A stretch of 6,240 nucleotides of DNA from Candidatus Parepulonipiscium sp. PG-Nun2H_MBin03. Its GTDB lineage: Bacteria; Bacillota; Clostridia; Lachnospirales; Cellulosilyticaceae. The stretch lies in NCBI GenBank assembly GCA_001995005.1, contig MDJN01000114.1, forward strand, positions 1-6,240, read 5' to 3'. The position numbers were made by a program, and so were the translations under genes. The notes beneath the pieces are model-generated. The model was not told where the DNA came from and did not search any database. It was given only the letters and a program-made list of their open reading frames with translations. This document shows positions 1-6,225 of the stretch, in pieces; the first letter of the stretch is position 1, and each line of letters begins with the position of its first letter.

Positions 1-766
1 GCATATTTGATAAGCTATACATAATACTTTGCACTCCGGCTGGTATCCCCAATTTAAAAATGCTACCTATCATTTGTTTATCTAATTGCAATTCAATTAT
101 TTCTTCTTTAAATATTTTATTTAACTTATATCCTAAAACACCTGCACTCATTCCTTGTGCCAAAATTGTTGCAAATGCTACCCCAAATACTCCCCATTTA
201 AAGGCTACAACAAACAATAAGTCAAATATAATATTTATAATGCTGCAAAAAATCAATACATACAGTGGAGTTTTTGAATCACCTATAGCTCTAAATATCC
301 CCGAAAACATGTTATATAATACACAAAAAACCAGCCCTGATAAAAATGTATTTAAATACATTAGAGAATACGACATTGTACTTTCTGGAGTATTCATAGC
401 CCTCAGGTAATGTCCGCTAAAAATCACTCCTATAATAGATAGTACAACTGCAAATATTATAAATGAAATAAGTCCATTATATATAATTTTCTTTACACTA
501 GTCTTATCGCCCTCTCCATAAAATTGCGAGGCGTACACAGTTATCCCCGCAGAAACGCCCAAAAAGAAGTTAATAGCCATGGTTATAAGTTTTGAAGCCG
601 ATCCCCCAACCGCCGCAAATGCAATGTCTCCTAGGTTTTGCCCTACTATAATAGCATCTACAATAGTGTAGAAATGTTGGAAAAAACCGCTTAGTACAAT
701 AGGGATAAAAAACATAAATACTTCTTTTGTAATATCCCCCTCTATAATGTTATTAATCTTAGCCAT
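1..766 (-). CDS. MATE family efflux transporter, N-terminal part (cut by window edge)
   Basis: I translated this gene directly: it opens at the ATG at 766-764 (MAKINNIIEGDITKEVF) and stays open for 255 codons to the left edge, about the first half of a usual 450-residue MATE protein. Family marks include IPIVLSGFFQ (residues 21-30), VDAIIVGQNLGD (36-47) and AAVGG (51-55) in the first helices, SQFYGEGD (80-87) in a loop, FRAIGDSKTP (158-167), and GVFGVAFATILAQ (192-204). About six hydrophobic segments are visible, then the start of the second bundle (LGIPAGVQSIM, 239-249). MATE proteins export organic cations, drugs or metabolites using a Na+ or H+ gradient. The start lies 8 bases after the nikE-like stop, and its ribosome site (AGGTGG) overlaps that stop, so the gene is almost certainly cotranscribed and perhaps translationally coupled with the importer. 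This suggests a linked substrate, such as export of a metal-binding molecule, but the cargo cannot be read from sequence. The family call is very secure. Confidence 0.93.
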   Translation of the reverse strand, partial: MAKINNIIEGDITKEVFMFFIPIVLSGFFQHFYTIVDAIIVGQNLGDIAFAAVGGSASKLITMAINFFLGVSAGITVYASQFYGEGDKTSVKKIIYNGLISFIIFAVVLSIIGVIFSGHYLRAMNTPESTMSYSLMYLNTFLSGLVFCVLYNMFSGIFRAIGDSKTPLYVLIFCSIINIIFDLLFVVAFKWGVFGVAFATILAQGMSAGVLGYKLNKIFKEEIIELQLDKQMIGSIFKLGIPAGVQSIMYSLSNM

Positions 767-774
767 AACCCCAC

Positions 775-1536
775 CTACATTTCTATAACTACATCTATTA
801 GTTTTTGTGCATATGCACTTTGTACATTTGAAATATCTTCAACGTCAATAATTTCTTCCACATTTCCATCATATAAAAACATTACTTTCGTACAAAGATA
901 TGTCACTGCTGTTAAATCATGAGTAATGAATATAAAAGTCAAGTTATATTTCTCTCGCAACTCACGTAACATATCCATTACTTGCACCTGTGTATGTGCA
1001 TCTAGTGAGCTGATTGCCTCATCAAACAGAATAATTTTTGGTTCTATGGCCAATGCTCTTGCAATGCAAACTCTTTGCAGCTGCCCTCCCGAAAGTTGAT
1101 GTGGAAATCTATCCATAAATTCATCATTTAAACCTACAACTTTTAGATATTCGCTTATCTTTTCTTTTTTATTATAATTTGCTTTGCCCCTTTTGCGGAG
1201 TATGTCTAAACACTCCCCAATAATCTCTGCAACCGTAAATCGTGGATTAACAGAAGTATTATAATCTTGAAAAACCATAGAAATATGCTCTGCTAAAAAT
1301 CGCTTATTTTGTTTATCTTGATACGGTTCTTTACCTAAAAAATAATATTTACCACTAGTTGGTTTTAAAAGACCTACAATAATTCTACCAAGCGTTGATT
1401 TTCCACTGCCACTTTCCCCTAAGACAGCAAGACAATCGCCTTCTTTCACTTCAAAACTTACATCACGTAAAACAACTTGTTTTTCGCCAGTTAACTCACT
1501 TTTAAACTCCATTTTTAGGTTTTCTATTTTAATCAT
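775..1536 (-). CDS. nikE: Nickel/opine-type ABC importer, ATP-binding protein NikE-like
   Basis: A 253-residue ABC ATPase that would sit on the cytoplasmic face and pair with the NikD-like ATPase to drive uptake. Motifs in order: Walker A GESGSGKST (40-48), Q-loop Gln90 (VFQDYN), signature LSGGQ (148-152), Walker B IILFDE (168-173), D-loop SSLD (176-179) and H-loop His206 (FITHDL). All catalytic residues are present. The DEAISSLD version of Walker B/D-loop, with Ala where Opp/Dpp ATPases usually have Pro, matches E. coli NikE (DEAVSNLD), as does QRVCIARALAIEPK. It lacks the C-terminal extension with clustered cysteines seen in longer peptide-transporter ATPases, which also favours the nickel-type group. 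The start overlaps the preceding stop by one base (TAATG), preceded by AGGGGG about 9 bases upstream. Subfamily assignment is good; the transported ligand is inferred only from family and context. Confidence 0.9.
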   Translation of the reverse strand: MIKIENLKMEFKSELTGEKQVVLRDVSFEVKEGDCLAVLGESGSGKSTLGRIIVGLLKPTSGKYYFLGKEPYQDKQNKRFLAEHISMVFQDYNTSVNPRFTVAEIIGECLDILRKRGKANYNKKEKISEYLKVVGLNDEFMDRFPHQLSGGQLQRVCIARALAIEPKIILFDEAISSLDAHTQVQVMDMLRELREKYNLTFIFITHDLTAVTYLCTKVMFLYDGNVEEIIDVEDISNVQSAYAQKLIDVVIEM

Positions 1537-2348
1537 TAGTTTCTTCCCCCTAAACTCTTTTTGAACGCCGCAACAACTGCCTTTTTCTGTGCCACTAGTT
1601 GCTTAGTATATTCATCGTTTGCATTTTCTTTTATGTGCTCAAAAGTTCCTGAATCAACAATCAAACCCTTATTCATAACAATCAATCTATCAGAAATCAT
1701 AGATGCCACCCCTAAGTCATGAGTAATAAATATTATCGTAACTCCAGCTTCTTTTAGACTAATAAATTCTTTCATAATCTCATATTGAGTTACACTGTCA
1801 ATAGCAGTTGTCGGTTCATCTGCAATAAGAATATCCGGATTTAAGGCAAGTGCAATCCCTATCATAATCCTTTGTAACATTCCTCCCGAAAGCTGATGCG
1901 GATATTTTTTCAAGACCTCATCCGGCTCTGGTAGTTGCATTCTTTTTAGCATTTCTATAGACTTTTGATATATTTCTTCTTTGCTCCAGTTTGTATGTGC
2001 TTCAAAGGTCTCTGCCATTTGATACCCGATGCGATACAGCTTATCAAAGCACACCATAGGATTTTGCAAAATCATAGTCATCTTTTTTCCACGCACTTGG
2101 CGCATTTCTTCTTTGCTTGCAGTCAATAAATTAATATCATCTAAAAACGCCTCTCCTTTTATGGTAAAATTTGTATCTAACAATCCCATAATAGACTTCA
2201 TAGTCATAGTTTTACCAGAACCACTTTCTCCTACAATACAAAGGCATTCTCCTTTTTGCAATTCAAACGAAACACCTTTTAATATTTCAGTTGTTTTCTT
2301 TCTACCCTTAAAAGTAACCTGTAAATCTTTAACCGTCAAAATACTCAT
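1536..2348 (-). CDS. nikD: Nickel/opine-type ABC importer, ATP-binding protein NikD-like
   Basis: A 270-residue ABC ATPase, partner of the NikE-like ATPase. Motifs: Walker A GESGSGKT (40-47), Q-loop Gln95 (ILQNP), signature LSGGM (153-157) within HQLSGGMLQR, Walker B ILIADE (173-178), D-loop AID (182-184) and H-loop His210 (FITHDLG). The Met in the last signature position is shared with E. coli NikD (LSGGMLQR), so it is a family trait rather than a defect. The protein is short for the Opp/Dpp group and has no cysteine-cluster tail, ending in a Lys-rich stretch (KKAVVAAFKKS). Its start overlaps the stop of the upstream permease by one base (TAATG), with a full AGGAGG seven bases before the ATG (2356-2361), and its own stop overlaps the next start in the same way. 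Such overlaps point to translational coupling and matched amounts of the two ATPases. Confidence 0.92.
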   Translation of the reverse strand: MSILTVKDLQVTFKGRKKTTEILKGVSFELQKGECLCIVGESGSGKTMTMKSIMGLLDTNFTIKGEAFLDDINLLTASKEEMRQVRGKKMTMILQNPMVCFDKLYRIGYQMAETFEAHTNWSKEEIYQKSIEMLKRMQLPEPDEVLKKYPHQLSGGMLQRIMIGIALALNPDILIADEPTTAIDSVTQYEIMKEFISLKEAGVTIIFITHDLGVASMISDRLIVMNKGLIVDSGTFEHIKENANDEYTKQLVAQKKAVVAAFKKSLGGRN

Positions 2349-3169
2349 TACATTACCTCCTTAGGATCAAGAGCATCACGTAGCACATCTCCTAACATAT
2401 TAAATAGTGCAACTACTACCATAATAGTAATTCCTGGAGCTAACATTTGCATAGGATTTAATATAAATACCTGTTTTGCATCATTTAACATTGCACCCCA
2501 TTCAGGCGTTGGCGCAGATACACCCATACCCAGAAAAGATAGCGTAGATATATTAATAATCGCCCAGCCCATATCAAGGCTTGCAAGCATGGCACTTTCT
2601 GCTGCTATACTCGGTAATAAATGTTTTAATAGTATAAATCTATTGCTATTGCCGACAACGTTAGAAAAATTAACAAAATTTTCAGAACGATATTTTATAA
2701 CATTAGTCCTAATCATACGAGCATACCATGCCCATTTTATGCAAACATTTGCAATAACTACGTTAGCTACATTTATCCCCAATAGGGCCACCACTGCAAA
2801 TACCATTATTTGGCTTGGAAAAGATAATAATACATCTACCAATCTCATTAATATTTCATCAATCCAACCTCTAAAATATCCAGAAGCCAAACCAACTGCC
2901 AACCCTATCCCCATTGTTCCAATCATCGTAAGAGCGGCCAATCCTAACGTAGGTCTAATTCCCCAAATTAATCTTGAAAGGATGCATCTGCCTAGCTGAT
3001 CTCCGCCTAAGGGAAATTCTGCATTAGGACTTGCAAATCTATTCATCATATCTACTTCTAACGGATCATTTGGAGCTACAATCGGAGCAAAAACTCCCAT
3101 AAGTACAATAATTGTTAGAATACATATTGTAATCATGGCTCCTTTATGATGGAATAATCTTCTAAGCAT
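2348..3169 (-). CDS. nikC: Nickel/opine-type ABC importer, permease NikC-like
   Basis: A 273-residue inner-membrane permease of the OppC/DppC/NikC family, close to the length of E. coli NikC. It has a short cytoplasmic start (MLRRLFHHKG), a first helix at about 11-31, the typical APNDP loop (32-36), and the FPLGGDQLGRCILSRLIWG block (52-70) that in relatives reads G(T)D.LGRD..SR...G. Roughly five further helices follow (about 75-97, 108-130, 133-150, 197-216, 242-262). The ATPase-contacting loop is seen as NFSNVVG (167-173) followed by KHLLPS (182-187), a divergent EAA motif. It ends in LRDALDPK, common to the family. Its start overlaps the NikB-like gene by 8 bases and has a strong AGGAGG at 3178-3183, so its start is well supported. 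It would form a heterodimeric channel with the NikB-like protein. Confidence 0.93.
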   Translation of the reverse strand: MLRRLFHHKGAMITICILTIIVLMGVFAPIVAPNDPLEVDMMNRFASPNAEFPLGGDQLGRCILSRLIWGIRPTLGLAALTMIGTMGIGLAVGLASGYFRGWIDEILMRLVDVLLSFPSQIMVFAVVALLGINVANVVIANVCIKWAWYARMIRTNVIKYRSENFVNFSNVVGNSNRFILLKHLLPSIAAESAMLASLDMGWAIINISTLSFLGMGVSAPTPEWGAMLNDAKQVFILNPMQMLAPGITIMVVVALFNMLGDVLRDALDPKEVM

Positions 3170-4115
3170 TTTTCTCTCCTCCTACTCTTAGTTTAGGGTC
3201 CATTACACCTTGTAAAATATCAAATATAAGGTTAAATACAACAAACAGTACCCCAACCAGTAGCACATATGCTTGTATAACCGGCATATCTCTTGCAAAA
3301 ACCGAGCTGATACAAAGCGTCCCAAGCCCAGGCCACGCAAAAACGTTTTCTACTACAATTGTTCCTGATATAAGTTGCGGAATACTCATACCTATGGCCA
3401 CAACGCATGTGTGTAGAGAATTTTTAAGTATATGCTTTACTAATATATTCATTTGCTTAAGTCCACGCACATTAGCATAATGTACATAATCTTGTGTCAT
3501 ATTCTCAATCATATTATTTCTTATCAAGCGTATAAAGATTGAAATATATGAAGAAGCAACTGTTATAGAAGGCAATATTAAGCTTTTAAATCCATTAAAA
3601 TTTCCACTGGTGGGCAGCCATCCCAATTTTACGGATATTACCCACATTAATACTAATCCAATCCAATAAGAAGGCATTGCCGTAGTTAAAAATATAAAAG
3701 CTCGCATTAACTTATCAAACCAACTGTCCTTATATACCGCACACAAAAAACCAATGGGCAGACTAATTACAATAACTAAGACAAACGATAACGATGCAAG
3801 TTGCAACGTGTTTGGAAATGCGGCGGCTAATTTTTGTGCTACTGTAAGCTGAGGCGTTGCGTAGCTTACTCCGAAGTCAAATCGCAATGCATCTGCTAAC
3901 CAATTAAAATAACGTACTACATATGGGTCATTTAATCCTAAGTCCTCTCTAGTTTGTGCAATAAGCTCTTCTGAGGCTACAGGAATATTCCATAAACGTA
4001 AAACTACTTCTGCAGGGTCTACAGGAATTAAATTTATGAAAACAAATGTAAATATAGAAATTGCAAATAATAGTGGGATAATTGCAATTGTTCTTTTAAG
4101 AATATATTTATTCAT
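3162..4115 (-). CDS. nikB: Nickel/opine-type ABC importer, permease NikB-like
   Basis: A 317-residue permease of the OppB/DppB/NikB family, near the length of E. coli NikB. A first helix (about 9-30) is followed by the family's extracytoplasmic stretch with TREDLGLNDP (55-64) and FDFGVSYAT (79-87), then about five helices (near 102-127, 137-162, 180-197, 236-256, 279-302). The ATPase-contact loop is around YANVRGLKQ (213-221) and KHILKNS (227-233). The block VVENVFAWPGLG (254-265) and RDMPVIQ (275-281) closely match E. coli NikB (IIENIFAWPGVG, RDYPVIQ), which favours NikB over generic OppB. It ends with DPKLR, typical of the family. It starts after the hairpin that follows the binding-protein gene, with AGAGGA about 6-7 bases before the ATG, and overlaps the NikC-like gene by 8 bases. 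It works as half of the transmembrane channel. Confidence 0.93.
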   Translation of the reverse strand: MNKYILKRTIAIIPLLFAISIFTFVFINLIPVDPAEVVLRLWNIPVASEELIAQTREDLGLNDPYVVRYFNWLADALRFDFGVSYATPQLTVAQKLAAAFPNTLQLASLSFVLVIVISLPIGFLCAVYKDSWFDKLMRAFIFLTTAMPSYWIGLVLMWVISVKLGWLPTSGNFNGFKSLILPSITVASSYISIFIRLIRNNMIENMTQDYVHYANVRGLKQMNILVKHILKNSLHTCVVAIGMSIPQLISGTIVVENVFAWPGLGTLCISSVFARDMPVIQAYVLLVGVLFVVFNLIFDILQGVMDPKLRVGGEKNA

Positions 4116-4148
4116 GGGCTTTCCTCTCTATTATCTTTCCAAAATAAA

Positions 4149-4175
4149 AGTGAGAAGGTCGCAAACCTTCTCACT
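4149..4175 (-). terminator. Intrinsic terminator or attenuator between binding-protein and permease genes
   Basis: A perfect 11-bp inverted repeat (AGTGAGAAGGT at 4149-4159, ACCTTCTCACT at 4165-4175) encloses a 5-base loop. Read on the minus strand it is followed by TTTTATTTT (about 4148-4140), so it has the form of a rho-independent terminator. It begins 7 bases after the stop of the binding-protein gene and ends about 33 bases before the NikB-like start. As no second obvious promoter is seen in the short gap, partial read-through is the likely mode: much transcript stops here, and the stem may also protect the 3' end of the binding-protein message. Confidence 0.85.
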
Positions 4176-4182
4176 AAAAGAA

Positions 4183-5820
4183 TTAATATTTAAAGTCCCA
4201 GAACGGGAATGTGTAAGGAGAAGGAGCAAATGTCACTTCTTTTAATTCACTTGTGAAAAGTGCTTTATTTGACTCATAAATTAACGGAACATGAACTGCT
4301 GCCTCATGAATGTCTTCTAGAACTTTTGTAATAAGCTCTATCCTCTCATTTTCGTCTACTACTATCAGGAAGTCAGTAATTGTTTGGAATATTTCATCTG
4401 CATTATCTAATCCTGTTATAGCTTTATAATCGCCATACGCTGGTGTTCTAAATGCTGATAGAGAAGTATGCGGGTCATATGGTTGCCCCCAAGGCACTCC
4501 CATTACAATCTCAAAATTACCTGATTTTTGCACATCAAAATAAGTTGCTCTTTCATACCCTTTCAGATTTAACTCTATACCTATTGTTTTAAGATTTGCT
4601 TGCATTAATTCCATTACAGGCTTACAAGTAACAGAGTTATTATCATATTCTCCATTAAAAGAAAGTTTTATGCCATCTTTTGATCTGATACCATCTGAGC
4701 CCATTGCCCAACCAGCATCATCTAGTAGTTGGTTTGCCTTATCCACATTGTAATCATACACTGGTAAGTCTATGTCACAATAAGGTGCATTTGGTGGGAA
4801 AAGGGCATTTGCAGGTTGCTCTATACCGTAGTATATTCCATAAGCAATAGCCTCTTTATCAACTGCATGGTTTATAGCATATCGAACTGCTTGGTCATCT
4901 AGACCTGGTACAGTAGAATTTAATACAATATGCTTTGTTAAAGTCGGCTCAGAAAGTGCATAGTGAATTTTATCACTATCTTTATATATTTCTAGCGTAG
5001 CAGCATCTAATACGTTAACTCCATAGATTAAATCAATCTCTCCATTTTCTAGTGCCATGATACGAGTTTGATTTTCTGGGATAACTCTCATAGTTATATT
5101 TTCAATAGTAGGTTTCGGTCCCCAGTAATTTTCATTCATAGTCATAAGAACATACTCATCTTGCTTATCTTCTACTAGCCTATAAGGTCCTGTACCAACT
5201 GCACCTGTTACATTTCTTGGTTCTCCTGGTATAAATATGTTTGGTGAACCCATGCCATATGGCCTTGCTAATCCAAGCTCTGTTAATAACGGATAATACG
5301 GGTCTGTTAATACAATCTCAAATGTATAATCATCGACTGCTCTATAGCTTTCTGTTAATAATAAAGATTCTAACCATTGTAATGAGGCACTGTCTTGCCA
5401 TATGTTATCAAAATTAAATTCTACAACATGCGCATCCAACTCTACACCATCTGTAAACGTTACACCTTCACGGATCTTAAAGGTGTATGTAAGACCGTCT
5501 TCTGATATATCCCAGCTTTCTGCTAAACATGGCTCAATACCTGAATTTTCTACTGAAACTAAAGTTTCATACACCATCTCTTGAAACCACATTTCCCCAG
5601 CTGTGGTATGTGGACTAAGTGATTCCATTCCACGGAAAAAAGCAAATGTTAAATCTTTTCTCGTCTCTCCCTCTCCTGCATCAGCACTTCCACTTGTTGT
5701 TTGTCCCCCTGATTGAGCAGTGGAGCCTCCCGATTCTGCTGATGAGCCACTGTTGCTACACCCTGCAAGCGATGCTAGCAGCATAGTAGAAGTTAATAGC
5801 ATTGCAAATATCTTTCTCAT
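4183..5820 (-). CDS. nikA: Nickel/opine-type ABC importer, substrate-binding lipoprotein NikA-like
   Basis: A 545-residue extracellular solute-binding protein of family 5 (SBP_bac_5), expected to be lipid-anchored outside the membrane. Residues 1-20 are a lipoprotein signal peptide with lipobox LAGC; Cys21 would carry the lipid. A Ser/Gly/Gln linker (22-52) follows, then the binding domain. Matches to E. coli NikA run along the chain: LSPHTTAGEMWFQEMVYETLV (start at 68), YYPLLTELGLARP (175-187), GTGPYRLVE (209-217), NENYWGPKP (229-237), and WGQPYDPH (444-451). By my hand alignment Arg186 corresponds to NikA Arg137 and His451 to NikA His416, both ligand-site residues, while the position of NikA Arg97 is Ser146 here. 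The start is supported by AGGAGG (5826-5831) 5 bases before the ATG and by the signal peptide. It is the first gene of the cluster. Nickel or a metal complex is the likely ligand; a peptide is less likely but not excluded. Confidence 0.92.
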   Translation of the reverse strand: MRKIFAMLLTSTMLLASLAGCSNSGSSAESGGSTAQSGGQTTSGSADAGEGETRKDLTFAFFRGMESLSPHTTAGEMWFQEMVYETLVSVENSGIEPCLAESWDISEDGLTYTFKIREGVTFTDGVELDAHVVEFNFDNIWQDSASLQWLESLLLTESYRAVDDYTFEIVLTDPYYPLLTELGLARPYGMGSPNIFIPGEPRNVTGAVGTGPYRLVEDKQDEYVLMTMNENYWGPKPTIENITMRVIPENQTRIMALENGEIDLIYGVNVLDAATLEIYKDSDKIHYALSEPTLTKHIVLNSTVPGLDDQAVRYAINHAVDKEAIAYGIYYGIEQPANALFPPNAPYCDIDLPVYDYNVDKANQLLDDAGWAMGSDGIRSKDGIKLSFNGEYDNNSVTCKPVMELMQANLKTIGIELNLKGYERATYFDVQKSGNFEIVMGVPWGQPYDPHTSLSAFRTPAYGDYKAITGLDNADEIFQTITDFLIVVDENERIELITKVLEDIHEAAVHVPLIYESNKALFTSELKEVTFAPSPYTFPFWDFKY

Positions 5821-5859
5821 AAAAACCTCCTAATATATTATATTTACCTAACTTAACCT

Positions 5860-5880
5860 TAATCATGATTAGTGTACACT
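5860..5880. promoter_or_regulatory. Two abutting palindromes, candidate operator
   Basis: TAATCATGATTA (5860-5871, perfect 12-base palindrome) and AGTGTACACT (5871-5880, perfect 10-base palindrome) touch and share one base. They lie about 10-30 bases downstream of the candidate start of transcription, a usual place for a repressor site. The half sequence TAGTGTA occurs again at 5889-5895, overlapping the candidate -10 box. Neither palindrome matches the known E. coli NikR site (GTATGA-N16-TCATAC) or a clean Fur/Zur box, so the regulator is unknown. Confidence 0.4.
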
Positions 5881-5894
5881 TACCCATATAGTGT

Positions 5895-5918
5895 ATTATA
5901 AGATACTACATAGGTCAA
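5895..5918 (-). promoter_or_regulatory. Candidate promoter of the importer operon
   Basis: On the minus strand a perfect -10 box TATAAT (5900-5895) lies downstream of TTGACC (5918-5913), but the gap between them is only 12 bases, too short for a standard sigma-A promoter. Other readings are TTGACC with TACACT (5895-5890) at a 17-base spacing, or TATAAT with TTGGAA at 19 bases. Transcription would begin near 5882-5888, giving a leader of about 65 bases before the ATG at 5820. The position is right; the exact boxes are uncertain. Confidence 0.45.
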
Positions 5919-5936
5919 ATTCCAATAATTCAGTCA

Positions 5937-5961
5937 GATATATAACTATAAGTTATATATC
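5937..5961. repeat. 25-base inverted repeat upstream of the importer promoter
   Basis: Arms GATATATAACT (5937-5947) and AGTTATATATC (5951-5961) are perfectly complementary over 11 bases around a 3-base centre ATA. It lies about 20 bases upstream of the TTGACC box and just downstream of the alternative promoter at 5973-6001. There is no T-run after it on either strand, so it is not a usual terminator; a protein-binding operator is more likely. The sequence is AT-rich, which raises the odds of chance, but 22 matched bases are still unlikely. Confidence 0.5.
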
Positions 5962-5972
5962 ATAAATAGGCT

Positions 5973-6001
5973 AGTATAACTATTTTTATCACTTATCTTA
6001 A
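5973..6001 (-). promoter_or_regulatory. Alternative weaker promoter candidate
   Basis: Minus-strand TTAAGA (6001-5996), a 17-base spacer, then TATACT (5978-5973). The spacing is ideal and the -10 box has five of six consensus bases, but the -35 box has only four. Transcription would start near 5966, placing the 25-base inverted repeat at the very start of the transcript. Such boxes are easy to find in AT-rich DNA, so this is weak support. Confidence 0.25.
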
Positions 6002-6061
6002 TTATTATGTATATTTTCTAAATATTTTTTAAATCTATTCGCAAATTTTGTGGTTAAACTC

Positions 6062-6090
6062 AAAAAAGGGCTGAAGTCATAGACTCCAGC
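6062..6090 (-). terminator. Rho-independent terminator on the minus strand
   Basis: On the minus strand GCTGGAGTC (6090-6082) pairs with GACTTCAGC (6078-6070) over nine positions, with one G-U wobble and a 3-base loop, followed by CC and six T (6067-6062). This is a typical intrinsic terminator. As it faces left, it probably ends a transcript that enters from beyond the right edge and so insulates the importer operon. A short untranslated RNA ending here is possible but has no other support. Confidence 0.75.
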
Positions 6091-6154
6091 TCAGACTGTA
6101 GACGATTAAATCTAGCTAGATAGATATGAACTATAATTATTAAAATTTACTTTT

Positions 6155-6225
6155 ATCTGAAATAACTTGCTCTAATACTCCCGCCTCTTAGGCGGTGAGA
6201 TAAAGAGCAAGTAATCTTTTCAGAT
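6155..6225. repeat. 71-base nested hairpin, resembling an IS200/IS605 end
   Basis: The stems, from outside in, are ATCTGAAA (6155-6162) with TTTCAGAT (6218-6225), 8 bp; ACTTGCTCT (6165-6173) with AGAGCAAGT (6204-6212), 9 bp; CTC (6178-6180) with GAG (6197-6199), 3 bp; and CCGCC (6181-6185) with GGCGG (6191-6195), 5 bp, closing a TCTTA loop. Only small internal loops separate them. The GC-rich tip followed by GTGAG resembles the hairpin at the right end of IS200/IS605-type elements, where a stem with a TTAG-like loop side is followed by GTGAGG. No tnpA or tnpB is present in the window, so this could be a solo end, a small non-autonomous element, or an unrelated structured RNA. Confidence 0.45.

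Noticed and set aside
153..157. LSGGM in the NikD-like ATPase (protein residues 153-157) as a defective signature motif
   Set aside because: E. coli NikD has the same Met, so it is a subfamily feature and not a mutation.
60..410. 116-codon open frame on the plus strand
   Set aside because: It lies wholly antisense to the MATE gene, whose translation matches a well-known family, and its own product looks like no known protein.
2029..2364. 111-codon plus-strand open frame
   Set aside because: Antisense shadow of the NikD-like ATPase, whose motifs are intact on the minus strand.
2589..2999. 136-codon plus-strand open frame
   Set aside because: Antisense shadow of the NikC-like permease, with no ribosome site or recognisable domain.
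4036..4245. 69-codon plus-strand open frame
   Set aside because: It runs through the permease start, the terminator hairpin and the end of the binding-protein gene in antisense, so it is a chance frame.
5402..5584. 60-codon plus-strand open frame
   Set aside because: Antisense to the conserved N-terminal domain of the binding protein.
775..5820. Oligopeptide or dipeptide (Opp/Dpp) transporter
   Set aside because: The wider family includes these, but the short ATPases without a cysteine-cluster tail, LSGGM and DEAxSxLD motifs, and the NikA-like WGxPYDPH and NikB-like RDxPVIQ blocks favour the nickel/opine branch. Peptide transport is not fully excluded.
5846..5858. ACCTAACTTAACC as a DtxR/IdeR/MntR-type metal box
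   Set aside because: On the minus strand the TTAGG/AGGTTA-like units are direct rather than inverted repeats, and the match is too short to claim such a site.
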